Below, piece by piece: positions 18,003 through 29,693 of a stretch of DNA of 64,000 nucleotides (its first letter is position 1; each line of letters opens with the position of its first letter). The DNA is from Klebsiella pneumoniae (GTDB taxonomy: Bacteria; Pseudomonadota; Gammaproteobacteria; Enterobacterales; Enterobacteriaceae). Where the stretch lies: positions 868,841 to 932,840 of the forward strand of contig NZ_KN046818.1 of the NCBI RefSeq assembly GCF_000742135.1. Direction: 5' to 3'. The notes under the pieces were generated by a model that was not told the origin of the DNA, did no database searches, and saw nothing but the letters and a program-made list of their open reading frames with translations. Both the position numbers and the translations under genes were made by a program.

Positions 18003-21000
18003 TCACTCCACCGCAAACGCTTTGTCCAGCCGGCTATAGCCCAGGCCGTTAATCTTCTTCACTTTGATCTGCACCGGAATGCGGTCTTTCATCGCCTCCA
18101 CGTGGCTGATCACCCCGATAATCTTACCGCTGGCGTTAAGGGCATCCAGGGCGTCCAAGGCCGTGTCCAGCGTTTCGCTGTCGAGGGTGCCGAAGCCTTC
18201 ATCAAGAAACAGGGAGTCAATCCGCGTCTTATGGCTCACCAGGTCTGACAGCGCCAGGGCCAGCGCCAGGCTGACGAGGAAACTTTCGCCGCCGGAGAGG
18301 GTGCGGGTGTCGCGCACGGCGTCGGCCTGCCAGGTATCGACAACCTCCAGCTCCAGCGCCTCGCTGGCCTTGCGCTGTAGCAGATAGCGGCCATGCAGGC
18401 GGTTGAGCTGCTGGTTTGCCAGCCAGACCAGATTATCCAGCGTCAGCCCCTGGGCGAATTTGCGGAACCGGTCGCCGGTGCTGGAGCCGATCAGCGAATT
18501 GAGATAGCCCCAGTCGTCCGCCAGCTGCGCCGCCTCTGCAATCTGCTGCCCCAGCGCCTGCTGCTGTTGACGGCTCTCTGCGTCCTGCCTGAGCTGCTGG
18601 CGGATCTCACCCTGGCGGGTAGTGTTATCCCGCAGCCGCTGGGCCAGGGCGTGCAGCTGGGTTTGCAGGGTGGGGACGTCAGCGTCCACCCCTTGCGGAC
18701 GCAGCGCCAGGTGCGCCTCATGTTGCCGGGTCGCCTGCTCGCAGAGCGCGGCCGCCTGCTGAAGCTGCTGCTCCAGCGTCTGTTTTAACTGCGTCAGCCG
18801 CTGGGCGGTCTCGTCATCCAGCAGCGCGGCGAGGAACGCCTCCCGATCGCTAAAGCGGCTGGCGGCCAGGGCGGAGGTGAATTGCGCCTGCGACTGGTCC
18901 AGACGCGCCTTTTCCTGGGTTTCCTGCTGCTGCTGGGCGACAAGCTGGCTGTGCAGCGACAGGCATTCCTCGTGGATTTCGCGCCAGTTGTCCGGGATGG
19001 CCGACTCAGCTTCAACCTCTGTCTCGTCGCTGGTCGGCAGCGTCTCCAGCAGTGGCCGCAGAGCAGCGATTTGCTGCTGAATGGCATCATGTTGGGTCTG
19101 TTGCGCCTGCCACTGGGCAAATTCGCTTTCGCGAGCGTGCAGCCAGGCGGCTTCTGTCCCTTCTGCCGGCAGGCTCAGGGCCAGGGCCTGCAGGGCGCTC
19201 TCCAGTCCCTGGCGCGTGGCCGCCAGCTGCTGCTCGGCCTGGCGCTCCAGCGCCTGCTGATCGTTAAGCTGACTCTGCAACATCAGGCGCTGGCTGAGCT
19301 GATAGAGCTGCTGCTCGTAGCGCTCCTGCTCCTGCATCCAGTCGTTTATCTCTTGCGCAATATCCCGCGTGATGTGCAGAGAGGCGCAGGTCTCCTGCCA
19401 CGCTTTAGTAAGCGCTTGCTCTTCCTCTGCGAGCCGCCCGGCCGCTTCGGTGTCACGCTGAAGCTGTTGCGTCAGGGCCTTGACCTGCCCGAGGATCAGC
19501 AGGCCTTCTTCTTTCAGCGCGGCGACCTCCTTTTCCAGCGCATCGCGGCGGCGCTGATTATCCGTGAGCGTCAACGAGGCGTATTGTTCAATCGCCGGGT
19601 GTTCACAAGCGCCGCACAGCGGACAGGGCTTACCCGCCTCGAGCCGGTCGCGGTAGCTTTCCAGGTCTTTAATCGTTTCTTCCCGTTGGCAGAGCGCCTT
19701 CAGGTCGAGATAGTGCTGGTTTTTGTCTTTATATTGTTCCCGGCGCAGCGTCAGGGTAGCGTTAAGTTTTACCTGCTCCGCTTGCGCCTGCTGGACGCTC
19801 TCGGCGTTCTGGCGCAGACGCTTGCGCAGCAGCTGATGCTGTTCATGCAGGGAGAGCAGGCGCTGGCGCAGCGGCCGCGATTGGGTTTGCTGTTCTATCG
19901 CTGCGGCAACGTCATCCGCGCTCAGGGTGAGAGGGCTGGCTGGCAGCGTGGCCAGCTTCTGGCGTAGCGCGGCCAGGCGGGTGCTCTGAGCCGTTAGCTG
20001 TTGTTTATCCCGCGTCAGTTGCGAGAATTGCGCTCGCCAGCCGGCGATCTCCTGACCCCATAAGCGGAAACGCTCATGGGCGGCCAGCCACTGCGCCAGA
20101 TCGGCCAGTTCAGCCTGACGCTGCTGCTGAGCGCGCAAGGCGCCCTGGCGGATGCGCGCGCGCAGCGCCGTGCTGGCAAGTAAGCGAGCATTTACTTCAC
20201 TGATCCGCTGCCGGGTTTGCGCCAGGCCTGCCGTCTGCTCCTGCTGGCGCTCCCACAGGGGACGCAGTTGGGCGGCGGGCTGGGCCAGCTCAAGCTTCGC
20301 CAGCGCCGGGGCGGCGTCCGCCAGCGCCTGGCGGGCCTGCTGCTGCCGGGTGGCGGCCTGCTGCTGCTGCTGCGCCAGCTCGTCGAGGCGGGTCAGCCAC
20401 TGGAGCTGCTGCTGCTGGCTCTGCTGCTGGGCCAGCAGGGCTTTTTCTTCGTCAGTAAGTACCTGCAAACTTTCCTGCAGCGCTTGCTGCTGGGCCTCCG
20501 TCAACAGGACGATGCCCGCCGCCTGGGCTTCGAACTTCTCCAGCGCATGGCGAGCGGCTTTGTGCTGTTCGTAGACCATGGCAGAAATCTGGCCGTAGAT
20601 TTCCGTGCCGGTCAGCTCCTCCAGCAGCTCCGCGCGATCGCTCGGCTTCGCGTTCAGGAAGGCGGCAAATTGCCCCTGGGAAAGCAGCATCGAGCGGGTG
20701 AAGCGGCCATAGTCGAGGCCGGTAAGCGTCGCGGTTTGCTCCAGCTTGTCCGAGACTTTATCGGCGAGGATTTTGCCGTCAGCGCAGCGCGCCAGCTCGA
20801 CGCGGGGCGCCTGCAGATTGCCATCCGGCTGGTTACGGGCCCGGTTCTGGCTCCAGAAAGCGCGGTAGGCGATGCCTTTTACTTCAAACTCGACTTCCGC
20901 CAGACACTCGGCGGTATCGCGGGTCATCAGGTCGTTTTGCGACTGGGAGACTTTATTCAGGCGCGGCGTCTCATGATAGAGCGCCAGGCAAATGGCATCG

Positions 21001-21140
21001 AGCAGCGTGGTTTTCCCGGCCCCGGTGGCGCCGGTAATGGCGAACAGGCCATTGCTGGCGAACGGCTCGGCGGTAAAGTCTATCTTCCATTCCCCTTTCA
21101 GGGAGTTGAGGTTTTTCAGACGCAGACTGAGGATTTTCAT
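18003..21140 (-). CDS. sbcC: Exonuclease subunit SbcC
   Basis: A 1045-residue SMC-like ATPase, the Rad50 homologue of the SbcCD nuclease that cuts hairpins and palindromes behind the replication fork. Walker A is [14 protein letters not shown] near residue 40; long Gln/Ala-rich coiled coils flank the zinc-hook motif [10 protein letters not shown] (about residue 500); the signature [16 protein letters not shown] and Walker [12 protein letters not shown] are near the end. Its ATG overlaps the sbcD stop by 4 bases, indicating translational coupling. Confidence 0.96.
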   Translation of the reverse strand: MKILSLRLKNLNSLKGEWKIDFTAEPFASNGLFAITGATGAGKTTLLDAICLALYHETPRLNKVSQSQNDLMTRDTAECLAEVEFEVKGIAYRAFWSQNRARNQPDGNLQAPRVELARCADGKILADKVSDKLEQTATLTGLDYGRFTRSMLLSQGQFAAFLNAKPSDRAELLEELTGTEIYGQISAMVYEQHKAARHALEKFEAQAAGIVLLTEAQQQALQESLQVLTDEEKALLAQQQSQQQQLQWLTRLDELAQQQQQAATRQQQARQALADAAPALAKLELAQPAAQLRPLWERQQEQTAGLAQTRQRISEVNARLLASTALRARIRQGALRAQQQRQAELADLAQWLAAHERFRLWGQEIAGWRAQFSQLTRDKQQLTAQSTRLAALRQKLATLPASPLTLSADDVAAAIEQQTQSRPLRQRLLSLHEQHQLLRKRLRQNAESVQQAQAEQVKLNATLTLRREQYKDKNQHYLDLKALCQREETIKDLESYRDRLEAGKPCPLCGACEHPAIEQYASLTLTDNQRRRDALEKEVAALKEEGLLILGQVKALTQQLQRDTEAAGRLAEEEQALTKAWQETCASLHITRDIAQEINDWMQEQERYEQQLYQLSQRLMLQSQLNDQQALERQAEQQLAATRQGLESALQALALSLPAEGTEAAWLHARESEFAQWQAQQTQHDAIQQQIAALRPLLETLPTSDETEVEAESAIPDNWREIHEECLSLHSQLVAQQQQETQEKARLDQSQAQFTSALAASRFSDREAFLAALLDDETAQRLTQLKQTLEQQLQQAAALCEQATRQHEAHLALRPQGVDADVPTLQTQLHALAQRLRDNTTRQGEIRQQLRQDAESRQQQQALGQQIAEAAQLADDWGYLNSLIGSSTGDRFRKFAQGLTLDNLVWLANQQLNRLHGRYLLQRKASEALELEVVDTWQADAVRDTRTLSGGESFLVSLALALALSDLVSHKTRIDSLFLDEGFGTLDSETLDTALDALDALNASGKIIGVISHVEAMKDRIPVQIKVKKINGLGYSRLDKAFAVE

Positions 21141-22342
21141 GCGTTTTCGTCCTCCGCGGTGAGCGTATGCACCGTATGGGCGAACAGCTCATGCAGCCGG
21201 GCGCGCTTCATATCGTCAATTTCGGTCAGCGCCAGCCGGCGCTCGAATACCTCCTCCACCTTCAGTTCACTGAGCGTCTCCCGCTGGGCGTTGAGCAGTA
21301 TTTTCTCGCGCTGCTCGCGGCTGCGGCGCACCAGCAGCACTTCCACCGGCAGATCCTCCGTCAGCGCCTGAATATGACGCTGAATATCGTGCAGATAGTC
21401 CTCGGTGGTGATTTCGATATCCAGCCACACCGGCGGGTCCTGCTCGACGCCGCGCCACTGCTCCAGCTGGGCGGTGATGGCGGCCAGATCGCCTTTGATT
21501 ACCGCCAGAGGCTGGGTCACGGGCACCTCCAGGGTTTCCACGGCGCTAAGTCGCCCCTCGCTAAAGCTCACCAGATGCACCGATTTCGCTTTGCCGGTTT
21601 CATCGAAGCTCAGCGGCAGCGGCGAGCCGCTGTAGCGGATATGCTCGCAGCCGCCGACCATCTGCGCCCGGTGAATATGGCCCAGCGCAATGTAGTCGGC
21701 AGGGGGGAAGTGTTGCGCCGGAAAGGCATCCAGTGTGCCGATGTAAATGTCGCGGACGGCATCGCTTTTGCTGGCGCCGACGGTGGTCAGATGGCCGCTG
21801 GCAATGATGGGCAGCGGCCGATCGCCGCGCAGCGCGCAGGCCTGCTGATACTGCTCCTGATAATAGCCGCTGATGGCGTGCAGCAGCTGCTGCTGTTTTT
21901 CCCGACCGGAGTGACCGGCCTGGCTGGTCACCAGCTCGCGCGGGCGTAAAAACGGCACCGGACAGAAGATGGCGCCCGGCGTGCCGTCGCGCAGCGGCAG
22001 CTCAATCGGCGCGTAGCCGGCGTTCGCCACCACGGTGGTGTGTAAGAAGGCGAGGATATCGCGGGATTCATTGAGCATCGCCACCGAGTCGTGGTTGCCC
22101 GCCAGCACCACCAGGCGACAGCCGGTCTGCTGCAACTGGACGACGAAACGGTTATACAGTTCGCGGGCGTAGCTCGGCGGCGAGCCGGTATCAAAAATAT
22201 CGCCAGCCACGATAATGGCGTCGACTTCATGCTCCTGCGCGCGGTCCAGTAGCCAGGTAAGAAAAGCGTCGTGTTCGGCCGCGCGGCTTTTGCTGTAAAA
22301 ATTCTGGCCCAGGTGCCAGTCGGAGGTGTGAAGGAGGCGCAT
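21137..22342 (-). CDS. sbcD: Exonuclease subunit SbcD
   Basis: A 401-residue metallophosphoesterase, the Mre11-type nuclease of SbcCD. Metal-binding motifs in order: [43 protein letters not shown], and [10 protein letters not shown]. The C-terminal part would contact the SbcC coiled coil. It is divergent from phoB with about 180 nt between starts; sbcC follows with a 4-base overlap. Confidence 0.96.
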   Translation of the reverse strand: MRLLHTSDWHLGQNFYSKSRAAEHDAFLTWLLDRAQEHEVDAIIVAGDIFDTGSPPSYARELYNRFVVQLQQTGCRLVVLAGNHDSVAMLNESRDILAFLHTTVVANAGYAPIELPLRDGTPGAIFCPVPFLRPRELVTSQAGHSGREKQQQLLHAISGYYQEQYQQACALRGDRPLPIIASGHLTTVGASKSDAVRDIYIGTLDAFPAQHFPPADYIALGHIHRAQMVGGCEHIRYSGSPLPLSFDETGKAKSVHLVSFSEGRLSAVETLEVPVTQPLAVIKGDLAAITAQLEQWRGVEQDPPVWLDIEITTEDYLHDIQRHIQALTEDLPVEVLLVRRSREQREKILLNAQRETLSELKVEEVFERRLALTEIDDMKRARLHELFAHTVHTLTAEDENA

Positions 22343-22445
22343 AAATCTTCCCTAGCGAAAAAAGCATGGGCGGCAGTATACCACTTGTTAGTGAGGGGTA
22401 AGTCCGCGTCGTGCTTCAAAATACCCGATCATCAGACGGTCATTT

Positions 22446-22479
22446 TTTTCATAAATCTGTCACAAAAGTGACGCATAAT
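22446..22479 (+). promoter_or_regulatory. Pho box and -10 element of phoB
   Basis: PhoB repeats TTTTCAT (22446-22452), AAAT, CTGTCAC (22457-22463), then exactly 10 nt later the -10-like CATAAT (22474-22479), the standard geometry of an autoregulated phoBR promoter with no need for a -35. It is 62 nt before the phoB ATG. Confidence 0.9.
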
Positions 22480-22524
22480 GACGCCGCACTTCTATACTGA
22501 TGGCTAAAAAACACAGGGTAAATA

Positions 22525-23214
22525 ATGGCGAGAAGAATTCTGGTCGTTGAAGATGAAGCTCCAATCCGCGAAATGGTCTGCTTTGTTCTGGAGCAAAATG
22601 GCTTTCAGCCTGTCGAAGCGGAAGATTATGACAGCGCGGTGAATCAACTCAATGAACCCTGGCCTGATTTGATTCTCCTGGACTGGATGCTGCCGGGCGG
22701 TTCGGGGCTGCAGTTTATTAAACTGCTCAAGCGCGAGGCGATGACGCGGGATATTCCGGTAGTGATGCTGACCGCGCGTGGAGAAGAAGAGGATCGCGTT
22801 CGCGGCCTGGAGACCGGCGCGGATGACTACATCACCAAGCCTTTCTCTCCGAAAGAGCTGGTGGCGCGAATCAAAGCGGTGATGCGCCGTATTTCACCGA
22901 TGGCGGTGGAAGAGGTGATCGAAATGCAGGGGCTGAGCCTCGACCCTTCATCGCACCGGGTAATGACCGGCGACAGTCCGCTGGATATGGGACCGACGGA
23001 ATTTAAATTATTGCACTTCTTTATGACCCATCCGGAGCGGGTGTACAGCCGCGAACAGCTGCTGAACCACGTCTGGGGGACCAACGTTTATGTGGAAGAC
23101 CGCACGGTGGACGTCCATATTCGCCGCCTGCGCAAAGCGCTGGAACACAGTGGCCATGATCGTATGGTGCAAACGGTTCGCGGCACGGGGTATCGTTTCT
23201 CCGCCCGTTTCTGA
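22525..23214 (+). CDS. phoB: Phosphate response regulator PhoB
   Basis: A 229-residue OmpR-family response regulator. Receiver domain: acidic pocket [10 protein letters not shown], phospho-acceptor Asp in [10 protein letters not shown] (about residue 54), and Lys in [12 protein letters not shown] (about 105). The C-terminal winged helix contains [14 protein letters not shown]. When phosphorylated by PhoR under phosphate limitation it activates Pho box promoters, including phoA and its own in this window. phoR follows after 21 nt. Confidence 0.97.
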   Translation: MARRILVVEDEAPIREMVCFVLEQNGFQPVEAEDYDSAVNQLNEPWPDLILLDWMLPGGSGLQFIKLLKREAMTRDIPVVMLTARGEEEDRVRGLETGADDYITKPFSPKELVARIKAVMRRISPMAVEEVIEMQGLSLDPSSHRVMTGDSPLDMGPTEFKLLHFFMTHPERVYSREQLLNHVWGTNVYVEDRTVDVHIRRLRKALEHSGHDRMVQTVRGTGYRFSARF

Positions 23215-23235
23215 ATTTTGACAGGAGTGTGACCC

Positions 23236-24531
23236 GTGCTGGAACGGCTGTCATGGAAAAGGCTGGCGCTGGAGCTCTTTTTAGCGTGTATTCCGGCCCT
23301 GATTCTGGGGGCGTTTGTGGGTCATCTGCCGTGGTTTTTACTGGCGGCAGTGACCGGTTTGCTGATCTGGCATTTCTGGAATTTGATGCGCCTGTCGTGG
23401 TGGCTGTGGGTGGACCGGAGCATGACTCCTCCGCCTGGCCGCGGCAGTTGGGAGCCGCTGCTGTATGGTCTGCACCAGATGCAGATGCGTAATAAAAAGC
23501 GTCGGCGCGAGCTGGGAAGCCTGATTAAACGCTTTCGCAGCGGGGCGGAATCGCTGCCGGATGCGGTCGTCCTGACCACGGAAGAGGGGGCTATTTTCTG
23601 GTGTAATGGCCTGGCTCAGCAGATTCTAAACCTGCGCTGGCCGGACGACAGTGGCCAAAACATTCTTAACCTTCTGCGCTATCCCGAGTTCGCCAACTAT
23701 CTGAAACAGCGCGATTTTTCAAAGCCGCTCAATCTGGTGCTGAATAACGCCCGTCATCTGGAAATTCGCGTGATGCCCTACAGCGACAAGCAGTGGCTGA
23801 TGGTGGCGCGCGACGTGACGCAGATGCATCAGCTGGAAGGGGCGCGGCGGAACTTTTTCGCCAACGTCAGCCATGAGTTGCGCACCCCACTGACGGTGCT
23901 GCAGGGCTATCTGGAGATGATGCAGGAGCAGGTGCTGGAGGGGGCGACCCGAGAAAAAGCCCTGCACACCATGCGGGAGCAAACTCAGCGTATGGAAGGT
24001 CTGGTGAAGCAGCTGCTGACGCTGTCGCGTATTGAAGCCGCGCCGGCGCTGGCGATGAATGATCGCATCGACGTGCCGATGATGCTGCGGGTGGTGGAGC
24101 GCGAGGCGCAAACTCTCAGCCAGGAGAAACAGACGCTGATCTTCACCGTCGATGAGCAGCTCAAGGTGCTGGGTAATGAGGAGCAACTGCGCAGCGCCAT
24201 CTCCAACCTGGTCTATAACGCGGTGAACCACACCCCGCCGGGGACCGAAATTCGCGTCAGCTGGCAGCGGACCCCGCAGGGAGCGCTGTTCAGCGTCGAG
24301 GATAACGGGCCAGGCATTGCGCCAGAGCATATTCCCCGTCTGACCGAGCGTTTTTATCGGGTGGATAAAGCCCGTTCCCGGCAAACGGGGGGCAGTGGCC
24401 TGGGACTGGCGATCGTCAAACACGCGGTTAACCATCATGACAGCCGGCTGGAAATCGACAGCACGGTGGGCAAGGGAACCCGCTTTAGCTTCCTGCTCCC
24501 GGAACGATTAATTGCCAAAAATGACGCCTGA
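23236..24531 (+). CDS. phoR: Phosphate regulon sensor kinase PhoR
   Basis: A 431-residue inner-membrane histidine kinase: two N-terminal helices (about residues 10-60) with a short charged stretch, a PAS domain, the H box [14 protein letters not shown] (phospho-His), N box [11 protein letters not shown], and G boxes [11 protein letters not shown] and [12 protein letters not shown]. It has no large periplasmic sensor and acts with the Pst transporter and PhoU. GTG 23236 is the start, with AGGAG 8 nt upstream. Transcribed with phoB. Confidence 0.96.
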   Translation: MLERLSWKRLALELFLACIPALILGAFVGHLPWFLLAAVTGLLIWHFWNLMRLSWWLWVDRSMTPPPGRGSWEPLLYGLHQMQMRNKKRRRELGSLIKRFRSGAESLPDAVVLTTEEGAIFWCNGLAQQILNLRWPDDSGQNILNLLRYPEFANYLKQRDFSKPLNLVLNNARHLEIRVMPYSDKQWLMVARDVTQMHQLEGARRNFFANVSHELRTPLTVLQGYLEMMQEQVLEGATREKALHTMREQTQRMEGLVKQLLTLSRIEAAPALAMNDRIDVPMMLRVVEREAQTLSQEKQTLIFTVDEQLKVLGNEEQLRSAISNLVYNAVNHTPPGTEIRVSWQRTPQGALFSVEDNGPGIAPEHIPRLTERFYRVDKARSRQTGGSGLGLAIVKHAVNHHDSRLEIDSTVGKGTRFSFLLPERLIAKNDA

Positions 24532-24562
24532 TCGACGCGCTGTCAGTTTATCTTGCCAATGA

Positions 24563-24602
24563 CCAGCTTCAGTTGGTCATTTTCATTGGCAGTCGTTTTT
24601 TC
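24563..24602 (+). terminator. Nested hairpin terminator after phoR
   Basis: An inner TGACCA/TGGTCA stem is enclosed by a GCCAATGA.../...CATTGGC outer pairing, followed within a few bases by a run of six T. It lies about 30-70 nt after the phoR stop. Confidence 0.65.
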
Positions 24603-24610
24603 TCGCCTAT

Positions 24611-24823
24611 TTAATGAGCGTGCGCTGCTTTTTTGTTCGCATGATAAGCCACGGGTTTTCTATCAATATGGTAAATGATTCTGGTGTGAAAGACATAACC
24701 AGCATAATCATCTGCTTTTGCGATCGTGCCTTGCTTTAAAACGTTATAAGCGTTTAAATTGCGCCTGCGCAGTCGATGACAGACTGCTTTTGCGTGGTAA
24801 TACCAAAAACAATTCTTTCCCAC
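24611..24823 (-). CDS. Small hypothetical protein, unrecognised
   Basis: A 70-codon open frame starting at GTG 24823 in an otherwise empty 400-nt space between phoR and brnQ. The product is basic and rich in Tyr, His and Lys (begins [18 protein letters not shown], ends KKAAHAH), with no signal peptide or membrane helix. It is more AT-rich than its neighbours, and no good ribosome site precedes the GTG. I do not recognise it. It may be a real small gene, a relic, or a chance frame. Confidence 0.3.
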   Translation of the reverse strand: MGKNCFWYYHAKAVCHRLRRRNLNAYNVLKQGTIAKADDYAGYVFHTRIIYHIDRKPVAYHANKKAAHAH

Positions 24824-24944
24824 GCCGCTTCGGGAGCATATCTCGCTGAGTTTACCGGCAATGGCCGCTGTATCGTCCCTGAGAGGGGAGCGCGGTATTT
24901 TTCCATTTTTTTACAACACCACATCCACAGGCAGTAATGAATTT

Positions 24945-26264
24945 ATGACCCATCAGTTAAAATCTCGCGACATCATAGCGTTGGGCTTTATGACCTTCGC
25001 GTTGTTCGTTGGCGCAGGCAACATTATTTTCCCTCCGATGGTTGGCTTACAGGCGGGCGAGCACGTCTGGACGGCGGCGATCGGCTTCCTGATCACTGCG
25101 GTGGGTCTGCCGGTGCTGACGGTGGTGGCGCTGGCGAAAGTCGGCGGCGGCGTTGAAAGCCTGAGCACCCCGATTGGAAAAGTGGCCGGTATCCTGCTGG
25201 CGGTGGTGTGCTATCTCGCGGTAGGACCGCTGTTCGCGACGCCGCGTACCGCGACCGTCTCCTTTGAAGTCGGTATTGCCCCGCTGACCGGCGACGGCCC
25301 GCTGCCGCTGCTGATCTACAGCGTTATTTACTTCGCGCTGGTGATTCTGGTCTCCCTCTATCCGGGCAAACTGCTGGACACCGTGGGCAATTTCCTTGCG
25401 CCGCTGAAAATTATCGCCCTGATTGTGCTGGCGGTCGCCGCCATCATCTGGCCAGCGGGCCCGATCAGCGACGCGCTGGAAGCGTATCGTACGGCGCCAT
25501 TCTCCAATGGCTTCGTCAACGGCTACCTGACCATGGATACCCTCGGCGCGATGGTGTTCGGCATCGTGATTGTTAATGCCGCTCGCTCACGCGGCGTCAG
25601 CGAAGCGCGTCTGTTGACCCGTTATACCGTCTGGGCTGGCCTGATGGCGGGCGTCGGCCTGACCCTGCTGTATCTGGCGCTGTTCCGTCTGGGCTCTGAC
25701 AGCGCTACTCTCGTGGATCAGTCCGCCAACGGCGCGGCGATCCTCCATGCCTACGTGCAGCACACCTTCGGCGGGGCGGGCAGTTTCCTGCTGGCGGCGC
25801 TGATCTTCATCGCTTGCCTGGTGACGGCGGTGGGCCTGACCTGCGCCTGCGCTGAGTTCTTTGCCCAGTATCTGCCGTTCTCCTATCGCACGCTGGTCTT
25901 TGTTCTCGGCCTGTTCTCCATGGCGGTCTCCAATTTGGGCCTTAGCCATCTGATCCAGGTATCGATTCCGGTGCTGACCGCTATCTATCCGCCGTGTATC
26001 GCACTGGTTGTATTAAGCTTTACCCGCAGTTGGTGGCATAATTCGTCCCGCGTTATCGCGCCGGCCATGTTTATCAGCCTGATGTTTGGTATCATTGACG
26101 GGATTAAGTCATCGGCATTTGCCGCGATTCTGCCGGACTGGACCGCGCGTCTGCCGCTGGCGGAGCAGGGCCTGGCCTGGCTGATGCCCACCGCCGTGAT
26201 GACCATTCTCGCGGTGATCTGGGATCGCGCAGCCGGACGTCAGGTGACTTCCAGCGCGCATTAA
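24945..26264 (+). CDS. brnQ: Branched-chain amino acid transporter BrnQ
   Basis: A 439-residue, 12-helix LIVCS-family carrier for Leu, Ile and Val, coupled to a cation. The N-terminus [19 protein letters not shown] with GNIIFPPM is the family signature. The frame opens at 24861, but ATG 24945 (MTHQLKSRD) is the E. coli start and gives exactly its length. A terminator follows, separating it from proY; the two are adjacent in E. coli too. Confidence 0.95.
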   Translation: MTHQLKSRDIIALGFMTFALFVGAGNIIFPPMVGLQAGEHVWTAAIGFLITAVGLPVLTVVALAKVGGGVESLSTPIGKVAGILLAVVCYLAVGPLFATPRTATVSFEVGIAPLTGDGPLPLLIYSVIYFALVILVSLYPGKLLDTVGNFLAPLKIIALIVLAVAAIIWPAGPISDALEAYRTAPFSNGFVNGYLTMDTLGAMVFGIVIVNAARSRGVSEARLLTRYTVWAGLMAGVGLTLLYLALFRLGSDSATLVDQSANGAAILHAYVQHTFGGAGSFLLAALIFIACLVTAVGLTCACAEFFAQYLPFSYRTLVFVLGLFSMAVSNLGLSHLIQVSIPVLTAIYPPCIALVVLSFTRSWWHNSSRVIAPAMFISLMFGIIDGIKSSAFAAILPDWTARLPLAEQGLAWLMPTAVMTILAVIWDRAAGRQVTSSAH

Positions 26265-26286
26265 CCGGCGGTGAGGACAAGCGTTT

Positions 26287-26318
26287 AACCACGGGACTTC
26301 GGGTTCCGTGGTTTTTTA
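26287..26318 (+). terminator. Rho-independent terminator after brnQ
   Basis: AACCACGGGA (26287-26296) pairs with TTCCGTGGTT (26304-26313), with a short loop, then a T-run. It lies 22 nt after the brnQ stop. Confidence 0.9.
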
Positions 26319-26350
26319 TTTTTTGTGTTAAACGGCATTGAAAAACCACG

Positions 26351-27724
26351 ATGGAAAGTAGTAACAAGCTTAAGCGCGGGCTAAGCACCCGGCACATTCG
26401 CTTTATGGCCCTGGGTTCCGCCATCGGCACCGGGCTTTTTTACGGCTCGGCCGACGCCATTAAAATGGCCGGACCCAGCGTACTGTTGGCCTACATTATC
26501 GGCGGCGTCGCGGCATATATCATTATGCGGGCGCTCGGTGAGATGTCGGTGCATAACCCTGCCGCCAGCTCATTCTCCCGCTATGCCCAGGAAAACCTCG
26601 GCGGACTGGCGGGCTATATCACCGGCTGGACCTACTGCTTTGAAATCCTGATCGTCGCCATCGCCGACGTTACCGCCTTCGGCATCTACATGGGCGTCTG
26701 GTTCCCGACGGTGCCGCACTGGATCTGGGTGCTCAGCGTGGTGCTGATCATCTGCGCCGTCAACCTGATGAGCGTCAAGGTGTTTGGCGAGCTGGAGTTC
26801 TGGTTCTCGTTCTTCAAAGTGGCCACCATTATCATCATGATCCTCGCCGGGTTCGGCATCATTATCTGGGGGATCGGCAACGGCGGCCAGCCGACGGGGA
26901 TTCATAACCTGTGGAGCAACGGCGGCTTCTTCAGCAACGGCTGGCTGGGAATGGTGATGTCGCTGCAGATGGTGATGTTCGCTTACGGCGGCATCGAAAT
27001 CATCGGCATTACCGCCGGTGAGGCGAAGGACCCGGAGAAATCCATTCCGCGCGCCATCAACTCGGTGCCGATGCGCATTCTGGTGTTCTACGTCGGCACG
27101 CTGTTCGTCATTATGTCCATCTACCCGTGGAATCAGGTGGGAACCGACGGCAGCCCCTTCGTCCTGACCTTCCAGCATCTGGGCATTACCTTCGCGGCCA
27201 GTATTCTTAACTTCGTGGTCCTGACGGCTTCGCTGTCGGCGATTAACTCCGACGTGTTCGGCGTGGGCCGTATGCTGCACGGCATGGCTGAGCAGGGCAG
27301 CGCGCCGAAGGTGTTCGCTAAAACGTCGCGTCGCGGTATTCCGTGGGTGACGGTGATGGTGATGACCATTGCGCTGCTGTTTGCGGTATACCTAAATTAC
27401 ATCATGCCGGAGAACGTTTTCCTGGTGATCGCCTCCCTGGCCACCTTCGCCACGGTGTGGGTGTGGATTATGATCCTGCTGTCACAGATAGCCTTCCGCC
27501 GCCGTCTGTCGCCCGAAGAGGTTAAGGCGCTGAAATTCAAAGTCCCTGGCGGGGTGGTGACCACGGTGATCGGCCTGCTGTTCCTGGCCTTTATTATCGC
27601 CCTTATCGGCTATCATCCGGACACCCGCATCTCGCTGTACGTCGGTATGGCGTGGATTGCGCTGTTGCTGCTCGGCTGGGTCTTTAAGACCCGCCGTGAG
27701 CGCCGCCTGGCGCAGGCTCAGTAA
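26351..27724 (+). CDS. proY: APC-family amino acid permease ProY
   Basis: A 457-residue, 12-helix amino acid/polyamine permease of the amino acid transport (AAT) family. The N-terminus [21 protein letters not shown] and the conserved [17 protein letters not shown] loop are typical. It is almost residue-for-residue the E. coli ProY protein, which is described as a cryptic proline permease; the natural substrate is not certain. The ATG at 26351 has no strong ribosome site, in keeping with low expression, though that is only suggestive. Confidence 0.94.
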   Translation: MESSNKLKRGLSTRHIRFMALGSAIGTGLFYGSADAIKMAGPSVLLAYIIGGVAAYIIMRALGEMSVHNPAASSFSRYAQENLGGLAGYITGWTYCFEILIVAIADVTAFGIYMGVWFPTVPHWIWVLSVVLIICAVNLMSVKVFGELEFWFSFFKVATIIIMILAGFGIIIWGIGNGGQPTGIHNLWSNGGFFSNGWLGMVMSLQMVMFAYGGIEIIGITAGEAKDPEKSIPRAINSVPMRILVFYVGTLFVIMSIYPWNQVGTDGSPFVLTFQHLGITFAASILNFVVLTASLSAINSDVFGVGRMLHGMAEQGSAPKVFAKTSRRGIPWVTVMVMTIALLFAVYLNYIMPENVFLVIASLATFATVWVWIMILLSQIAFRRRLSPEEVKALKFKVPGGVVTTVIGLLFLAFIIALIGYHPDTRISLYVGMAWIALLLLGWVFKTRRERRLAQAQ

Positions 27725-27731
27725 TCGACAT

Positions 27732-27761
27732 CGCCCCGGTCAGCATCGCGCGGCCGGGGCG
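27732..27761 (+). terminator. Hairpin after proY
   Basis: CGCCCCGG (27732-27739) pairs with CCGGGGCG (27754-27761), loop 14 nt. No T-run follows, so termination strength is doubtful. Confidence 0.45.
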
Positions 27762-27776
27762 GCTTGCGGTCCCGCG

Positions 27777-27798
27777 TCCTCCCCCGTTATCCTCCCCC
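27777..27798 (-). promoter_or_regulatory. Paired candidate MalT boxes upstream of malZ
   Basis: TCCTCCCCC occurs at 27777-27785 and again at 27790-27798, a direct repeat with 13-bp period. On the minus strand these read GGGGGAGGA, close to the MalT half-site GGGGA(T/G)GAGG. E. coli malZ belongs to the MalT regulon, and the sites are 78 nt before the ATG. Confidence 0.6.
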
Positions 27799-27875
27799 AA
27801 AAAGTTCTGAGATGATGAGTTCTGCGCCCGGCGGCTATGGCAAGGTGTGCCCATTCTGCACAATGAGGATTCACG

Positions 27876-29693
27876 ATGTTGAAGGCATGGCACCTTCCGG
27901 TTGCACCCTTTATCAAGGTGCAACAGGACCGACTGTTTATTACTCTGTGGTTAAGCGGTGAGTCGCTGCCGCAGCGGATCACGCTGCGCGCGGAAGAGGA
28001 TAACGAAGAGCTGTCGCTGCCGATGCAGCGGCTCCGCCAGGCGCCGCAGCCAGGCGTGGTGGCATGGCGCGGCGAAATCTCTCTCGCCAGCGGCCAGCCG
28101 CGCCGCCGCTACAGCTTTAAGCTGCTGTGGGCCGACCATCAGCGCTGGTTTACGCCACAAGGCTTCACCCGATTCCCGCCGGCCCGACTGGAGCAGTTCG
28201 CCATTGACCTGCCGGACGCCGGCCCGCAGTGGGTGGCCGATCAGGTGTTCTATCAAATTTTCCCCGATCGCTTTGCCCGCAGCGCCGCGCGTGACGCCGA
28301 CCAGGATGCGGTCTATTACCATCACGCGGCGGGACGGGAGATTGTGCGCAAGGCGTGGGACGACCCGCTTACCGGCGAGGCGGGCGGGTCGACGTTCTAC
28401 GGCGGGGATCTCGACGGCATCAGCGAAAAACTTCCCTACCTGAAGCAGCTCGGCGTAACCGCTCTGTATCTGAACCCGGTTTTCGCCGCCCCCAGCGTGC
28501 ATAAATACGATACCGAGGATTATCGGCGCGTCGATCCGCAGTTTGGCGGCGACGCGGCGCTGCTCCGGCTGCGCCACAACACCCAGCGGGCGGGAATGCG
28601 CATGATCCTCGACGGCGTGTTCAACCATACCGGCGATTCCCATCCCTGGTTCGATCGTCACCAGCAGGGCAGCGGCGGCGCCGGCCACGATCCGGACTCC
28701 CCGTGGCGCGACTGGTTTACCTTCTCAGAGGAGGGGCAGGCGCACAACTGGCTGGGCTATGCCAGTCTGCCGAAGCTCGACTATCGGTCGACCAGCCTGG
28801 TCAACGAGATCTATGCCGGTGAAGACAGTATCGTACGCCACTGGCTGAAGGCGCCATGGAGCATGGACGGCTGGCGTCTGGACGTGGTGCATATGTTGGG
28901 CGAAGGCGGCGGGGCGCGGAATAACCTGCAGCATATCGCCGGCATTACCCAGGCAGCGAAGCAAGCGCAGCCGGAAGCTTTTGTCTTTGGCGAACATTTT
29001 GGCGACGCGCGCCAGTGGCTGCAGGCGGATGCCGAAGACGCGGCGATGAACTATCGTGGCTTCACCTTCCCGATCTGGGGATTCCTCGCCAATACCGATA
29101 TCTCTTACGATCCGCAGAAAATAGACGCCCAGACCTGTATGGCGTGGATGGATAATTATCGCGCCGGGCTGTCGCATCAGCAGCAGCTGCGGATGTTCAA
29201 CCAGCTCGACAGCCATGATACGGCGCGTTTTAAATCTCTTCTTGGCAAAGACGTAGCGCGCCTGCCGCTGGCGGTGGTGTGGCTGTTCAGCTGGCCGGGG
29301 GTACCGTGCATCTACTATGGCGACGAGGTGGGCGTGGATGGCAATAACGATCCGTTCTGCCGCAAACCGTTCCCGTGGGATCCGGCGCTGCAGGATACCC
29401 AGCTGCTGGCGCTGTATCAGCGGATGGCGAAACTGCGTAAGGCCCACCAGGCGCTGCGCTACGGCGGCTGTCAGGTGATTTACGCCGAGGATAACGTGGT
29501 GGTGTTTGTCCGCGTCTACAAACAGCAGCGGGTGCTGGTGGCGATTAACCGCGGGGAAGCCTGCGAGGTGGTTATCGAAGATTCCCCGCTGCTGAACGTG
29601 GCCGGGTGGACGCTGCAGGAGGGCGCCGGCGCCTTCCAGGACGGGGTGCTGACCCTCCCGGCCATCTCCGCCAACGTCTGGTCCGGCCGTTAA
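27876..29693 (+). CDS. malZ: Maltodextrin glucosidase MalZ
   Basis: A 605-residue cytoplasmic GH13 enzyme that removes glucose from the reducing end of maltodextrins. It has an N-terminal beta-sandwich domain (about residues 1-120) and a TIM barrel with the GH13 regions [17 protein letters not shown] (nucleophile Asp), [10 protein letters not shown] (acid/base Glu) and LDSHDTARF. Length equals E. coli MalZ within one residue. ATG 27876 follows GAGG by 7 nt. Its end overlaps the convergent LysR gene by 4 bases. Confidence 0.96.
   Translation: MLKAWHLPVAPFIKVQQDRLFITLWLSGESLPQRITLRAEEDNEELSLPMQRLRQAPQPGVVAWRGEISLASGQPRRRYSFKLLWADHQRWFTPQGFTRFPPARLEQFAIDLPDAGPQWVADQVFYQIFPDRFARSAARDADQDAVYYHHAAGREIVRKAWDDPLTGEAGGSTFYGGDLDGISEKLPYLKQLGVTALYLNPVFAAPSVHKYDTEDYRRVDPQFGGDAALLRLRHNTQRAGMRMILDGVFNHTGDSHPWFDRHQQGSGGAGHDPDSPWRDWFTFSEEGQAHNWLGYASLPKLDYRSTSLVNEIYAGEDSIVRHWLKAPWSMDGWRLDVVHMLGEGGGARNNLQHIAGITQAAKQAQPEAFVFGEHFGDARQWLQADAEDAAMNYRGFTFPIWGFLANTDISYDPQKIDAQTCMAWMDNYRAGLSHQQQLRMFNQLDSHDTARFKSLLGKDVARLPLAVVWLFSWPGVPCIYYGDEVGVDGNNDPFCRKPFPWDPALQDTQLLALYQRMAKLRKAHQALRYGGCQVIYAEDNVVVFVRVYKQQRVLVAINRGEACEVVIEDSPLLNVAGWTLQEGAGAFQDGVLTLPAISANVWSGR

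Noticed and set aside
20217-21371. 384-residue plus-strand open frame opposite sbcC and sbcD
   Set aside because: Antisense to the Walker A end of SbcC and the sbcD junction; Leu/Gln-rich composition comes from the coiled-coil codons.
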